Assembly: GCA_030581615.1 (NCBI GenBank)
Contig: JAKTTT010000049.1
Coordinates: forward strand, 1-64,000
Direction of reading: 5' to 3'
DNA from: Alloascoidea africana
Taxonomy: Eukaryota > Ascomycota > Alloascoideomycetes > Alloascoideales > Alloascoideaceae
DNA length: 64,000 bases
Each line of letters begins with the position of its first letter. The first letter of the stretch is position 1. Of the stretch, positions 42,460-54,314 are shown one piece after another. The position numbers and the translations under genes are program-made. Under the pieces are notes generated by a model. It made no database searches and was not told the origin of the DNA. It saw only the letters and a list, made by a program, of their open reading frames with translations.

Positions 42460-42565
42460 CACATTTCAATTCTGGTGGTTCATATACCTCCATACACCCG
42501 TTGATTATGGGTACAGCAACATCTTGAATTGCCCAGTCTTCTTTTACATCTCCACCAGAGAAACA

Positions 42566-43030
42566 ATGGTAAGTCTATAGTGACAATTTTTTATCGGACT
42601 TGATTTCTGACGCAATGCTTTATTGCACGTGAAACAGGGAAAACGGAAGAAGTCATCGAGAGGACCCAAGAAGAAGGTTGTTCTAAAGCTGGACACCCAG
42701 TTTTCCTGCCTGTTTTGTAATCATGAAAAATCCGTCATTTGTTCAATGGATCAAAAACTCCAAATCGGAAGTTTATATTGTAAAATATGTGGTCAAACGT
42801 TTCAGGCTCCTATAAATGGTATGTTCTATGAGGATTGTAAATAATTTCAACAATTGCGAATGCTCACATTTTTTTGTCAAGCGCTCTCTGCACCGATCGA
42901 TGTTTATAGTGAGTGGATAGATGCTTGTGAAGCTGTTGCCGAGGATGCAAAATACGCGGAACCTACGAGGAGAGGATCAGAAAAAGTTACCGCTGAGAGT
43001 GATCAAGAGGACTATGATGATGAGTACTAG
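42566..43030 (+). CDS. ELF1: Transcription elongation factor Elf1 (110 aa, 3 exons)
   Basis: A zinc-ribbon elongation factor that rides with RNA polymerase II in chromatin. Exons are 42566-42568, 42638-42818 and 42882-43030. Exon 1 codes only the initiator Met, the donor GTAAGT beginning right after ATG. Splicing gives MGKRKKSSR, the family start. Zinc ligands are CLFC (about 26-29) and CKIC (about 50-53), between which lies [25 protein letters not shown] matches the conserved end of the domain. The acidic tail is short, so the protein is smaller than the 145-residue yeast form. The second intron has donor GTATGT and acceptor CAAG. Confidence 0.93.
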
Positions 43031-43329
43031 TTTTTCATTTTGGAAGATTGATTGTATATTGTGACTATAGTATGTTTACGTTTCAGATGTCATGGGTCTA
43101 AAAGAAGGGTCCGAAACATAATAAGCATTACCAGCTTTATTGAAGAAAAAGCGATAACTGTGCCTTTTGTCCGAATAGTAAACTTGACTAAATTTTTGAC
43201 AGGAATAGTAACAGAACAATGAGATATGGAGGAATAGTTTATTACAATAGTTGTAGCAGTAAAGTTCAATTACAGATCCTTTTCTTTTTGAGGTTTTGCC
43301 ATTTGAATTATATGATTGGGAGAGAGTAT

Positions 43330-44147
43330 TTACTCCGCTTCTGGGTAAAGCTCTTCTTTCAGGTCAACACCGAGCTCCTGTCTAATGCTCTTTAGTTCCT
43401 CAAGATACTGGTCATATTGACTCTGATTCTCAACCTTGTACCTCAAACCTTTATCCTCAAAATGTTAGAAAAAACCTATGCCAAAACGTTTTGCTCGAAA
43501 CTGATCGCATACCTTCAAATACACGGACAGCAGTTGCATAATCATTTACACGACGGCAAGCCAATAGTGCCTTCTCCAGAACCGAAGGTGCTGGAATAAG
43601 ATCATAAGAGAAACAATTGTTCAAGACACGCTTATTCGTTTACAATATTAGTGGGCTGATTCAAAAACAAAAAGATTGTAAAAGTTGAATTTGATATTTG
43701 TCGCATACCTGAACCTCAAACAAATCATATGCCTCTTCAAATTCTTTCTCAAATCTAAAGAATGAATTAGTATTCGAACTTTTCGTCAACGGGTTTTGTA
43801 ATAGTGATTTCAGTTCCTCCTATTGGAAGGAAAGTATCAAAATAACAGCACAAAAAAGAAGGAAAAAAAACAAGGGCCAAATGGAGGAATAACTCAAAGC
43901 ACACGCTCGGAAAGCAAGTCTCATATTGCCCTTCTAAAAGTTTCGATGAATTCAGCTAATACTCCAGCACATACCTAGCAGTGAACTCTTCAAAACTTTC
44001 TTCATGATCAGAGTAATTTCGTACAAGCTTTGGCTGGAAAACAGCAACGCTCTTCAAAGCCATTGAAGGCCTGGCCATAGAGGCCATTCGCAGAGCAGGT
44101 CTGGCAGCAAGACGAGAGCTCGTTCTTAAAACAGTGGGGAAGATCAT
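43330..44147 (-). CDS. COX6: Cytochrome c oxidase subunit VI (Cox5A type, 151 aa, 4 exons)
   Basis: A nuclear-encoded subunit of respiratory complex IV on the matrix side. Exons are 44147-43975, 43754-43709, 43630-43513 and 43448-43330; introns are 220, 78 and 64 bases with GTATG donors and AG acceptors, and all junctions are in frame. An Arg/Ser/Ala-rich mitochondrial presequence (about 1-44) precedes NYSDHEESFEEFTARFEKEF. The mature part follows yeast Cox6 closely: EEAYDLFEVQRVLNNCFSYD, ALLACRRVND, AVRVFEGLRYKVENQ, and a tail ELGVDLKEELYPEAE. It has four exons, whereas the yeast gene has none. Confidence 0.93.
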
Positions 44148-44559
44148 GTCGCTTGCTCTGAAGAGAAAGAGTTGAGAGGGTCTATTGGGGATTCAATGAA
44201 AGATGGTGAAAGAAGCAATATCTCCTACCTCACTAAACTGACAAATAGGAAACTTGGAAAAAATATGGCAGCTCCAATGCGTACATGTGGTACTGATGCG
44301 TATACTTCAGAATGTAAAAAGAGGAGCTTTTTCTTCTTCTAAAGAACCCGGAAGTTAGGAAATCATGTTTCGGGAAATCGACAAAAGCGTATTCTTTTCG
44401 TCCAAAGAGTATCGTTTGATTGAACTATTGTGCACTTTCCAGTGGGTCCGGTCTGTTATATATATCTAGCTTGAAGGCTACTAGGTCGACATTTTAATTT
44501 GTTCAGTGTCCAGCATTCGAGTTTTTGGGAATGTCACCGCAGCATCGATAGCCATTATA

Positions 44560-47028
44560 ATGCAAAAGCACTCCAGTTGTGTGATCAGGCCCATTTCAAA
44601 TGTGAACTTTGTCAACTATTGTTCAAACTGCTTGAAATCAATCATGCTTACTCCTTGTGTACCCAAAAGACGAATAGGAAGAAAAGAGACTGTTAGGATG
44701 AGTGTAGAAGATCGTTTCGCAAGTCCGTTTAAAAGGGGAAAGTGCGCAATATATTTCTCCTACAATTCACCCTTCAGCCAAGTGCGAGGTATAAGAACAA
44801 GCTCTCGTCTCCAACAACATGAAAAGCCTCTATTCGACAGCAATTTTGCTCGATTCAAAAAGCACAAAGAAGACGATTATGGGATTTCTAATGACAGTAG
44901 CAGGTTGATGTCTGCTCTCATGGAGTTAGCCCCGGATAGCATGAAAAGAGATTTCAAAGAAATTCGTTTACCAAAAAAGGCAGAAGCCAGAACGAAACGT
45001 GTTAAAAGCCCAATAGAAAAGTTTGGCATTTTTGTACAAAATCCAAAGCTTATGTCCTTGGATCTTCTCTGTCTATACTATGGAACGCTTGAAGGGAGCA
45101 TAAGCGACGAGACAACACGACTCTTTTTGGAATTACTTCTTGCCGATTTTCGTTATGATTTCGCCGCAAAAGTCGTATTAGAGAGCTATTCCTTTGCAAG
45201 TCTTCCTGTCATTTTATCGCAGCATGTTATTCCTTTTCTTGAAACCAATAATGACTTAGACTTAGGCATGCAAGAATTGGTATGTGGATTGGTACAGTAC
45301 AAGAGCAAATCTATAATACTTCAAATTCTACAAGATTTTTTCCCTCTTGAAACTTGTCAACAGTTATTAGCTGTAGCAGAAATGAACAATGCATTGAACA
45401 AAACTGATGATTACGATGAATTGGTGAGCGACTTGAAAGAGCAGTTTCATTTTCGCGACCAGGACTCGATATATGCTTTATTAAAGGACTCTGAGGTTCC
45501 AATGTCCACAAAATTGACGTTTTTGACAAAATCAATAAGAATTGGAAATCTGGAAGTTGTCCAAGAGCTTTATGAATCCGAGGATATTGCTGATTTGAAG
45601 GCCTGCTCAAATGTCATTTCCAGGCTCATCAAAGCCCAATCTCAATCGGAACTCAAACAGAACACAGAAAAGTTTCTTGATTTTATTGTGTTTATTACGA
45701 CAAAAGTGAATGTTATTCTATCAGAATGGGATTACAAGTGGATTTCACTGTTTACCCTCAAGGATAAGGCTTTGTTCAGAATAATATGGAACAACATTTT
45801 GAAAAAGACAGAACTCGAAAGCATTCCAGACTCTGCGTTTAACTTCTTTCTTGAACGGGCTTTGATGCTAAGACTATTGGGTATTGCAAGCGATATTATT
45901 AAACTAAAAGGCGATAAGATTGACAGCTCCAAAATCTCCGAGACAATAAACATGCACTTACAAAAGATCAATTCGTCGCCTAATAATTTATCTCCTGAAT
46001 ATGAAGGCATAACCACCACACTGACAACACTAATCAACTCTTTATCCCCAGCCAAAGCGGAGACGGTTCTCGACCTTTCACTTGCAAAACTGATGCATGT
46101 TAGAGGTTATAAGATGCCACGAGAGGTTCTCTGGTCATTTTTGCTCGCAATAAACGAAAGCAGGCTGGCAGAAATACCAGATTCTCTTGGATATAAACTC
46201 GCACGATGTACTCGACATTTATCGCCGCTCGATCAGTTAAAATACTTTAAGCTTTCAAAGATAACTGGCCAGGCAATAAGAAACACCGTTCAACTCTTGA
46301 TCGAAGATCTCAAAGATGAAAAAGCAAATGCTCAAGCTACGCTAATAGTCATATTCCTAGGCATTTTCTTTATCAGAGCTTTGCCAGCACCTCGACCAAA
46401 GCTGATTGGAATATTCAACTCGCTTTTCCAAAATAGCCGCGCAATTTCTGACAATTACCTTGTCGTCTCCCAGTTCCTAACTCAATTTACTTTGCATTTC
46501 AAGGATTCAATCACAGATGATTTGATTCTTGAAGCTACACGAAACCTCCTACAAACAAACAACTTTCGTCTCTTGTACGTTCTCTTCTCTCGTCTAAAGA
46601 CCGTTCATGAAAAAGCATTCTATAAATTTATAGAGAAAACCAGCTTAGAGAGTCCGATATACGCATTACGCTTTATTTCTCATCTTCTGGAGTCAAACGC
46701 CTATGTTCCTCCTTCCTGTCTTCGAATTGCAGCAGTGGGCTTTGCAAAATCTCGAAAATGGACAAGAGGCCAAAGCGCCCGATACGTTCGCAAAATGTTT
46801 ATTTTGCTTCGCAAGCAAAACAGCCCTCTGAATTACCGAGCTCCAAAGACACTGGTGGACAGTCTACTTCTTCGCACCTCCAAGACTGGAAAGGGGAGTA
46901 GGAAAAGACTCAAGTGGGCATTGGCAACTGTCGCAAAGCAGCCAAATCTTTTAGACAAAGATTTAAAAAGATGGAATGACATTTTGACAAAGATGAAAAC
47001 CGATAAAAGCGGATATTGGCATTCGTAA
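44560..47028 (+). CDS. Large unrecognised protein, probably mitochondrial (822 aa)
   Basis: I do not recognise this protein. The open frame begins upstream of 44560 only with non-ATG codons, so the ATG at 44560 is used. The first 90 or so residues are rich in Arg, Ser and Cys with few acids, compatible with a mitochondrial targeting sequence. From about 150 on it is mostly amphipathic helix without clear motifs, and the Leu-rich spacing recalls helical-repeat (PPR-like) RNA factors of yeast mitochondria. The basic C-terminal part (about 735-790) includes KSRKWTRGQSARYVRKM. A role in mitochondrial gene expression is a guess. It is divergent from COX6, sharing a 412-base promoter. Confidence 0.75.
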   Translation: MQKHSSCVIRPISNVNFVNYCSNCLKSIMLTPCVPKRRIGRKETVRMSVEDRFASPFKRGKCAIYFSYNSPFSQVRGIRTSSRLQQHEKPLFDSNFARFKKHKEDDYGISNDSSRLMSALMELAPDSMKRDFKEIRLPKKAEARTKRVKSPIEKFGIFVQNPKLMSLDLLCLYYGTLEGSISDETTRLFLELLLADFRYDFAAKVVLESYSFASLPVILSQHVIPFLETNNDLDLGMQELVCGLVQYKSKSIILQILQDFFPLETCQQLLAVAEMNNALNKTDDYDELVSDLKEQFHFRDQDSIYALLKDSEVPMSTKLTFLTKSIRIGNLEVVQELYESEDIADLKACSNVISRLIKAQSQSELKQNTEKFLDFIVFITTKVNVILSEWDYKWISLFTLKDKALFRIIWNNILKKTELESIPDSAFNFFLERALMLRLLGIASDIIKLKGDKIDSSKISETINMHLQKINSSPNNLSPEYEGITTTLTTLINSLSPAKAETVLDLSLAKLMHVRGYKMPREVLWSFLLAINESRLAEIPDSLGYKLARCTRHLSPLDQLKYFKLSKITGQAIRNTVQLLIEDLKDEKANAQATLIVIFLGIFFIRALPAPRPKLIGIFNSLFQNSRAISDNYLVVSQFLTQFTLHFKDSITDDLILEATRNLLQTNNFRLLYVLFSRLKTVHEKAFYKFIEKTSLESPIYALRFISHLLESNAYVPPSCLRIAAVGFAKSRKWTRGQSARYVRKMFILLRKQNSPLNYRAPKTLVDSLLLRTSKTGKGSRKRLKWALATVAKQPNLLDKDLKRWNDILTKMKTDKSGYWHS

Positions 47029-47223
47029 CATATTTTTGTACTTTTGTTTTTTGTTTTCTTTTTGCATTGTATATAGATTAATGGTCAATGAATCGTGCAT
47101 TAGTTTTGATATCCGGGTGATGCCTGGCGCTTCGCAGGAGTAAATGAGTTGGAAATGCTTGACCGTCTACACATTTGCCTCCGCGTCCCCTCTATGGAAC
47201 ATTCTTATTGATTTTTGGGGCAG

Positions 47224-49443
47224 ATGTTCAAGAAAGCAAATCAAAGGTTCGATGCTGACCAGAGAAAACCTGAAAAGCAAAAGACTTTTTTCAACCCGGG
47301 GAAGAAGCGGACTTTGGTCCCATCCAACAGTGGGAAGCGTTCGCATCACGACAGCCCCAACAAGTTAAAGGCGGCTAATGACACGCAGCAGAATAGTTTT
47401 TCAAGAGATCAACTAAGAAAACCAAAGCGTTCTGGAAGTGTCTTGGCAAAAGTTTGTGGTGGAGGTTCGTTTGGAGATGAGAGTGACGCGTCCATTATCG
47501 ATGATGGAGATCTAATGAGGAATGCCAGCAGAAACGCGTCTATTTTACTTGAAAAAAGCTGGGCGAAAATAGATGATGATATGATTGAGATTATTGATTC
47601 TTCTGGTACTGAAAACTCTGCAAATGATGGGACAGCATCTCATCCTTTGGTGATTGACAAAGAAGTGTCCCAATCTTCGCGGCAACCATCCAAAGTCCCT
47701 TATAAAGATGTTTTTGAATCAATGAAAAGGCAAGCTTCAAGTTTGGAAACAAAGAGCCCCTTTACCTGGAGCTTCATGCAATCATCACAATCAAAAAAGC
47801 GCAGGCTTGCTATACCACCTCATTCCAAATCTGAAAAGGTTCCGCACAAGAATGAAGATAATTCAGCCATGACGGTAGGAACAGGGCCAGTAGCATCAGC
47901 GGACTCAGAATCAATACAACTAAGTCCACAACAACAAAAGATTGTTTCATACGTCGTCACATCAGGAATGAATGTCTTTTTCACAGGCTCAGCGGGCACA
48001 GGGAAATCTGTTTTACTCCGAACTATCATATCACAGTTACAATCCAAGTACATGGTGCGGGAGGCGGTTCAAGTCACTGCCTCCACGGGCTTGGCTGCTG
48101 TGAACATTGGCGGGATCACGCTCCATAAATTTGCTGGTGTTGGTTATGGCACTGGACCTGTTGATGCGCTAGTGAGAAAAGTGGCAGCCAATAAAATGAC
48201 CGCCAACCGATGGAAACATACAAAAGTATTAATTGTTGACGAGGTGTCTATGATCAGCAATTCTTTTTTCACGCTACTTGATGCTATTGGAAGGAATCTG
48301 TTGGACGCATCTAAACCCTTTGGAGGCATTCAATTGGTTCTTACTGGAGACTTTTACCAGCTTCCACCTATTATAAAGAAACGTACTACAGATGATCATT
48401 TTTGCTTCCAATCGGATGCTTGGAAGAAGGCCCTTCAAAAGACCATGGTTTTAACGGAAGTGTTCCGACAGAAAGGAGATAATGATTTTGTCAACTTGTT
48501 GAATGATATTCGATTGGGCATCGTCCCAGATTCTCATATGCGAGCCCTAAAAGCGCTGGAGAGAAGAGTGCACTACGCCGATGGAATTGAGCCTACTGAG
48601 TTATATGCAATAAGGTCGCAGGTCGAGAAATCCAACAAGGACCGTATGTCGCGCTTGCCAGGAAAGATATTTAGGTACGAGGCAGATGACTATGGACCCA
48701 ATGAACTTATGATGAAGACTATTGATGCGAATGTTATGGCTCCCAGATTATTGGAGCTGAAACGGAACAGTCAAGTGATGTTAATAAAGAATGTTAGCGA
48801 GTCTCTTGTGAATGGAACACTGGGGGTGATTTTATTTTTCTCCACGGACTTTATCCTGACTGCATTAAAGAATTCTTTAAGGAAGGAGAACGTGGGCGAC
48901 CCGTATGACTGGGATCCTGAAACTGTGTATAGAGATCCAGAGATCATTGAGGACCTGAACGATGTATCTTTGGTAATTGGTGAGAAGACTTCGCTGTCCC
49001 AAGAGCTTGTTTTGAAACGAGAAAAGATGAATCCCTCAAGAAGAAGGAGATTTGACGAGTTAATAGAAGCTGCAAAGCAGTCGTTCAATGGGGAGCCCCT
49101 GCCGTTTGTTCGCTTTAGCGTGTTTGGCAAAAACGACCGCTTCATCTATCAATTGATGGATATTGAAGATTTCTACTTGCAAAAGAAACACGACGTAAAC
49201 ACTCTTGGACGGAAACAGTTACCGCTTATTCTATCATGGGCTCTATCGATTCACAAGTCCCAAGGTCAGACATTGGATAGAGTTCGAGTAGATTTAGGCA
49301 GAGCATTCGAGGATGGGCAAGTTTATGTTGCACTATCGCGAGCAGTTAGCAGGGAGAGGTTGGAGGTGTATAACTTGAACAGGAAGACCATCAGGGCCTC
49401 CAAAGCCGTAGCTGAATTTATGAAAACGCTAGAAAAGGTTTAG
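47224..49443 (+). CDS. PIF1: Pif1-family 5'-3' DNA helicase (739 aa)
   Basis: Pif1 unwinds G-quadruplexes, removes telomerase from ends and maintains mitochondrial DNA. Superfamily 1B motifs are intact: Walker A GSAGTGKS (about 255-262), motif Ia ASTGLAAVNIGGITLHKFAG, Walker B VDEVSMIS (about 338-345), motif III LTGDFYQLPP, and the C-terminal SIHKSQGQTLDRVRVDLG with YVALSRAVSRE. The Pif1 signature region after Walker B is present. The N-terminal 200 residues are Ser/Lys-rich and poorly ordered. The frame upstream of 47224 contains no ATG; a short upstream exon coding a mitochondrial signal cannot be excluded. A single PIF1/RRM3-like gene is assumed. Confidence 0.9.
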   Translation: MFKKANQRFDADQRKPEKQKTFFNPGKKRTLVPSNSGKRSHHDSPNKLKAANDTQQNSFSRDQLRKPKRSGSVLAKVCGGGSFGDESDASIIDDGDLMRNASRNASILLEKSWAKIDDDMIEIIDSSGTENSANDGTASHPLVIDKEVSQSSRQPSKVPYKDVFESMKRQASSLETKSPFTWSFMQSSQSKKRRLAIPPHSKSEKVPHKNEDNSAMTVGTGPVASADSESIQLSPQQQKIVSYVVTSGMNVFFTGSAGTGKSVLLRTIISQLQSKYMVREAVQVTASTGLAAVNIGGITLHKFAGVGYGTGPVDALVRKVAANKMTANRWKHTKVLIVDEVSMISNSFFTLLDAIGRNLLDASKPFGGIQLVLTGDFYQLPPIIKKRTTDDHFCFQSDAWKKALQKTMVLTEVFRQKGDNDFVNLLNDIRLGIVPDSHMRALKALERRVHYADGIEPTELYAIRSQVEKSNKDRMSRLPGKIFRYEADDYGPNELMMKTIDANVMAPRLLELKRNSQVMLIKNVSESLVNGTLGVILFFSTDFILTALKNSLRKENVGDPYDWDPETVYRDPEIIEDLNDVSLVIGEKTSLSQELVLKREKMNPSRRRRFDELIEAAKQSFNGEPLPFVRFSVFGKNDRFIYQLMDIEDFYLQKKHDVNTLGRKQLPLILSWALSIHKSQGQTLDRVRVDLGRAFEDGQVYVALSRAVSRERLEVYNLNRKTIRASKAVAEFMKTLEKV

Positions 49444-52400
49444 GACATATTTGTAAAGGGGTATTTGATCTATAGTCTGTTGTTACTCTTGTGGGGCATG
49501 TGTCTGTATATAGAGGAAAATCCTTTACTTGGGTGAGCTATATAGATAACAAGAGCATTTGGCATAAAAATAATGGCACTGGGGGATTTAATCAGACAAT
49601 CACAGATTCTTTGATCTGTTAGAGCCCACTCTGAAAGTCTTCCGATTGCCTTTGGTGATGTCTTGTCCTTGTCATCTTACTAGAACTAATTATAACTTTG
49701 GTATTTGTCGCATCTGCAGGTACCACCACAATCTTGTGCAAGTAGCATCCGCCCATTTCCAACGTTTTGGTCTTGCTTTCAGAAAGAGAATTAGGGAGTA
49801 ATAATATGGGCGTAGTCACGCCTTCTACTGTGTATATCGCCTGTAGTAGATCAGCAATATCTGGGAAGAGATCCTATTTATAGTATCAAGGAGGCTGGCT
49901 CTTGCTGTTTTGGTGAATCTTTTAAGGTTCCTCGTACTCTTATGAGAAGGACCCTATTATTCTACACTGGAAGATCTTGGTTGTCACAGACACCTCAAGT
50001 GGGCCCCCAAAAAATAGAATAAATAAAACAAATGTTTCTGAGATGAAGTAACTGAACGCAAGTTGGTGGGCACAGGGAATCTAGTGAGGGTCATTTTGGA
50101 AAAATAGGTGGTTGGCCAACCCTTATGCTTTTTTAACAATTTTCTATTCTTTTTCACTTGATGAGGGACTATTCCATGTTAAAACCCTCAATATTTAGCG
50201 TGAATAAATGGATCCTTATCGCCGATTCTCCCAAGGTTCGGAAAGCTTTCTCTTTCCATTTTCATATTCATTTGTACCCCATTTGGACATTTCTGTCATA
50301 TAAAGTAGATCTTGCTCCGATCGTAAAAGAGATTCAGACGGAGCCGCATAGCAGATCGATAATAATTGTTATGGAATTATAAATAGATGCCATACCTGGG
50401 GAGGTAGAAAACGTCAAGCAAGAATTATTATCTAAATCCTACTTAGATTTCAGCCGATTACCCTAATAACACCCCGACAGGCTACTCTATTTAAGCGATG
50501 AGATAGCGCTGGATGATATATTCATCTATTGTACCGACGATCCTTGAGGCATGCCTCTTGTTCACGTCCTACATAAGCAAATGCACAATGCCGTATGGCT
50601 CCTGATGAGGTTCCACAATTCGCTTCATAATACAACGTCCTCTTAAATTTTTGAAATCTGACTTTTGACCCGCATGTTCGTAGAAATCCAAGAATCTGTA
50701 TTATCGTTTTACGGGAGATTGTTCTTTCAGAAGTCAGCACAAGGACTACTCGCTTGACCAATATTTTATTTCACAATGAAGTAATGTTCTCCAGAGCACT
50801 ATCGGCACACTCTTCAATCGAAGAAATTGCTTGCTTGGTATTCACGTTTCTGGGAAGCGTTCGGTGAGCTTGAAGTGTCAACGTCGAAATGATATACCTT
50901 TGTCATTCAAGAGATGTTGGCTTCCGGTAACGTGGATCATGTGGATCCATGCTGACTATTTAGCTGATCCTTCAATAAATTTCCTTTCAGTCTCTACATA
51001 CAAAACTCAATTGGATTGTCAAGACTGTTAGATAACTCAATTCTAAGGAGTGTAATTTCTCAATGGATGCATTCTAAGGCTAGGGATGCTGGTTAGGGCG
51101 TGGCCATCCTCCTTGAGAAGGTTACATGCATCACACTCCTGCATTTTTTTCCTCTTCAATTTGCCATGCCATACATGTTGTTGAGAGCGGATCACGCTAC
51201 TACCGACAATTACAATGGTGTGAATGAGATAATACATTGTTTGGCCAAGTAAATAGCATGTCTGGTATTGGGCCTATGTTGTCAGCCGCAAATGGAAACT
51301 CATTTCCCGCATACAATGCTAGGCATTGTAATGGAACAGAAAGTGATGGATGCAAGAAAAACGAAGCTATATTTAAACCGATGTTTTTCGGAGGATTACT
51401 GTTCATAGAAAACAAAAAAAGATATCTCCGAGACCGGCAGAAACGCCCACTAACATTAAATAAGACTAAATCATGTAAGCATAGAATACTCTCAATCGGC
51501 ACAGATGTAACCAAAAGATCGATTTTTTATGTCTTTAAAGAGTCCAAGAAAACCATGTATTTTCTGCTCTAGATAAACCAATATACCGTTCAAAGAAAAA
51601 CGTTTATTTTATGTTTGTTCTACTCTATGATAAAGTACATAATTTTATGGTGATGTTTCCAATGTTTACCTTCAGATCAAGCTCTGTAAACTTTACTGAT
51701 GAAACTGGCAAAAACCGGAGTAATAGAGACATCTTGTGCCATTTGATTCAAACCTTACCTGCTAAGACTGGGAACATTCATTCCTGTTGAGAATGACGTA
51801 ATCAGTAGGAAGACAATTTAAGATTCATGGTACATACAATATTCTCCCTCACTTGTCTTATTGATACACCATAATAGTTGCAAACCCTACGAGAAAGTAA
51901 AACAATTGTTTTTCTTTGGTAAAACTGCGTGTCTTGGGACTACGCTATTGACACTAGATTGAACCATGTTTTTCAATTGATTTCTATAGAATTGACGGGT
52001 CGGCAAAATAAAGCTCTAGTCATTTACATATTATCCATGATGACAGTTTTTGATAGTTACCGTTTGCGCTCTACCATTGAGCCTGGATAAGGTTTGGAAG
52101 TGTTGCACAACAATACAACCGGTGGACCAAAAAGTTTCAAGCAGAAACAAAGACAGGGACTAACCACCATAAACGGCTTGTCTCGGTCCCATATGTTGGA
52201 CGCGGTGGATCCCTTGCAAATGCCATGTAGTCGGTGGAATGTAGGCGTGTGATATAATTTCGCATGCCATCCAAGCCAAGTCTTCTATTATATTTGTTCA
52301 GCATCATGGACTTCGGCATCACAAGCGCCAGCACGGCTCGATTTGGGCGAAGATAAAGTTGAAGATTTGCAGTGGGTGTTATATTTATAGGACCATATGG

Positions 52401-52692
52401 TGCTCTATATTTAGAACATGCTTCTCGAAAAATGCTCCTCGAAAGCTTCCTGGGGATTTCCAAGAGATCTCACACTCTTCATGTCAATCGCCCCGGTGTA
52501 TATATATGGGGAAAATGGCAACCTTGTTTTTTTTCCCGCAGTTTTGGTTTTTGGTGTTGTGGGTGTAAGCGAAGATTCCAATTGTCCCAGATCCAGATCT
52601 CAGCACAATCGTTCTCAAAATTCCAATTATCCTTTTGTTCAACAGTCCGTGATATCTCCACCATCTTCAACACTTCAGCCTTGTTCCCCATA
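49444..52692. other. Gene-free gap between PIF1 and SLT2
   Basis: About 3.2 kb with no supportable intact gene. Frames on both strands are short and interrupted. Part of it may be a retroelement fossil (see the separate entry). TTACCCTAAT occurs at 50459-50468. Confidence 0.5.
50500..52470. mobile_element. Possible Ty1/copia-type retrotransposon fossil
   Basis: Short protein-level traces loosely resemble Ty1/copia pol segments: an RNase H-like end near 50830-51010 (plus strand) and an integrase-like segment near 52140-52460 (minus strand). The disagreeing strands and weak similarity make the call tentative. If real, it is old and broken in many places. No LTRs were identified. Confidence 0.2.
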
Positions 52693-54314
52693 ATGAGTCA
52701 CAGACACACCTTCAGGTAAGAGTTCCAAGCAAATGATGTAGTTAGTTGAACAAAACATGATTGTGTATCAAAATCCTAACTCTAGCTCATTGCTTTTTGA
52801 TTGAAAAGGGTATATAATCAAGATTTTACAATCGATAAACGTTTTAACGTTACAAAGCAGTTGGGACATGGCGCCTATGGAATTGTTTGTGCCGCGACTT
52901 ATTCAGAAGGAGGATCCGTTGCAATCAAAAAGGTGACCAACATTTTCTCAAAGAAAATACTTTGTAAAAGAGCACTTCGAGAACTCAAACTGTTACGTCA
53001 TTTTAGAGGTCATAAAAACATAACTTGTCTCTATGATCTGGACGTTATCGACCCAAGCAATTTTAACGATCTTTATCTATACCAAGAATTGATGGAATGC
53101 GACCTTCACCAAATCATAAAGTCAAAACAGCCGCTTACCGATAATCATTTTCAAAGTTTTATATACCAGACTCTTTGTGGTCTCAAGTATATCCATTCAG
53201 CCAATGTGTTGCATAGAGACCTGAAGCCTGGAAACCTTTTGGTCAATGCTGACTGCGAGTTAAAGATTTGCGACTTTGGCCTGGCTAGGGGTTACTCTTC
53301 TGATACCACAAAAAACTCCACCTTTATGACCGAATATGTGGCCACAAGATGGTACCGAGCACCCGAAATAATGCTGAGCTTTCATAGCTATACCAAAGCC
53401 AGTAAGCATTATTTGCATTCTCTTTTTGCACCCTCTTTCACTAACATGTCCCACTTCTAGTTGACATTTGGTCTGTTGGTTGTATCCTCGCCGAGCTTCT
53501 TGGTGGAGCTCCTATTTTTCGAGGAGACGATTATGTGGATCAATTAAACAAAATCTTACGAATCTTAGGCACACCCGACAATAGAGACTTGGAAAGAATT
53601 GGATCTAGAAGAGCACAAGACTACGTCAGAAAACTCCCGTATATCCCAAAGATTCCATTTCATAGACTTTATCCAGAGGCAAACCCTCAGTGCCTCGATA
53701 TCCTCGAACGTATGCTCACTTTTGATCCTTCCAAACGTATAACAGTCAACCAAGCTTTGGAACACCCTTATTTAAAGATTTGGCATGATCCGAATGATGA
53801 ACCGGTGTGCAGTCAAACCTTTGATTTTGCCTTCGAAGCAGTTGACGATATTTTTGCTATGAGACAAATGATTCTAGATGAAGTTCGCTCCTTCCGCATG
53901 TCTGTGAGACGACCTGTTGAAGAACAAGAACGGGAATTTAGAGAGCAGTACGAAAGAGGCATCAACCAACAGTATAGACAACAACAATCTTCAGAACCAG
54001 CCCATTCAAGAAGAACATCTGGAGGATCAAGCGGCTCTAAAAGGTCCAGAAGATCCGAGGTTGGTTCTGTCGATTCCAGCTCTTACGGGACAACCGATGT
54101 TGTTGCCGGATATCCAAATCCAGTCGAGCCCTTTAATCAACATTCACAAAGCTGGAGCGGTAGATCCGCCGAGCTTGGAATTCCTTCACTAGAATACAAA
54201 ACTCAAGATGTCCCCCCTAAACCTCAAGAAACAATTTCACAAAACTCAATGATTGACGATTTAGAATTTGAATTGGAATATGGCCTCGATGCTCCCAATA
54301 GATTTGGGAGTTAA
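52693..54314 (+). CDS. SLT2: Cell-wall integrity MAP kinase Slt2 (489 aa, 3 exons)
   Basis: The terminal MAP kinase of the Pkc1 cell-wall integrity pathway. Exons are 52693-52715, 52809-53401 and 53461-54314; introns of 93 and 59 bases have CCTAAC and CACTAAC branch sites. The start [14 protein letters not shown] matches yeast Slt2 (ERHTFKVFNQDF). Kinase features are the glycine loop [31 protein letters not shown] and the TEY activation motif (Thr182, Tyr184) in [14 protein letters not shown]. The Gln-rich tail after about 390 ends [14 protein letters not shown], which matches the yeast end. The CTG codon in DFGLAR shows that CTG is read as Leu. Downstream 54315-54840 is T-rich noncoding DNA. 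Confidence 0.96.

Noticed and set aside
50459-50468. TTACCCTAAT as telomere-like or Tbf1 site
   Set aside because: A single copy with no array; such a word is expected by chance in a window of this size.
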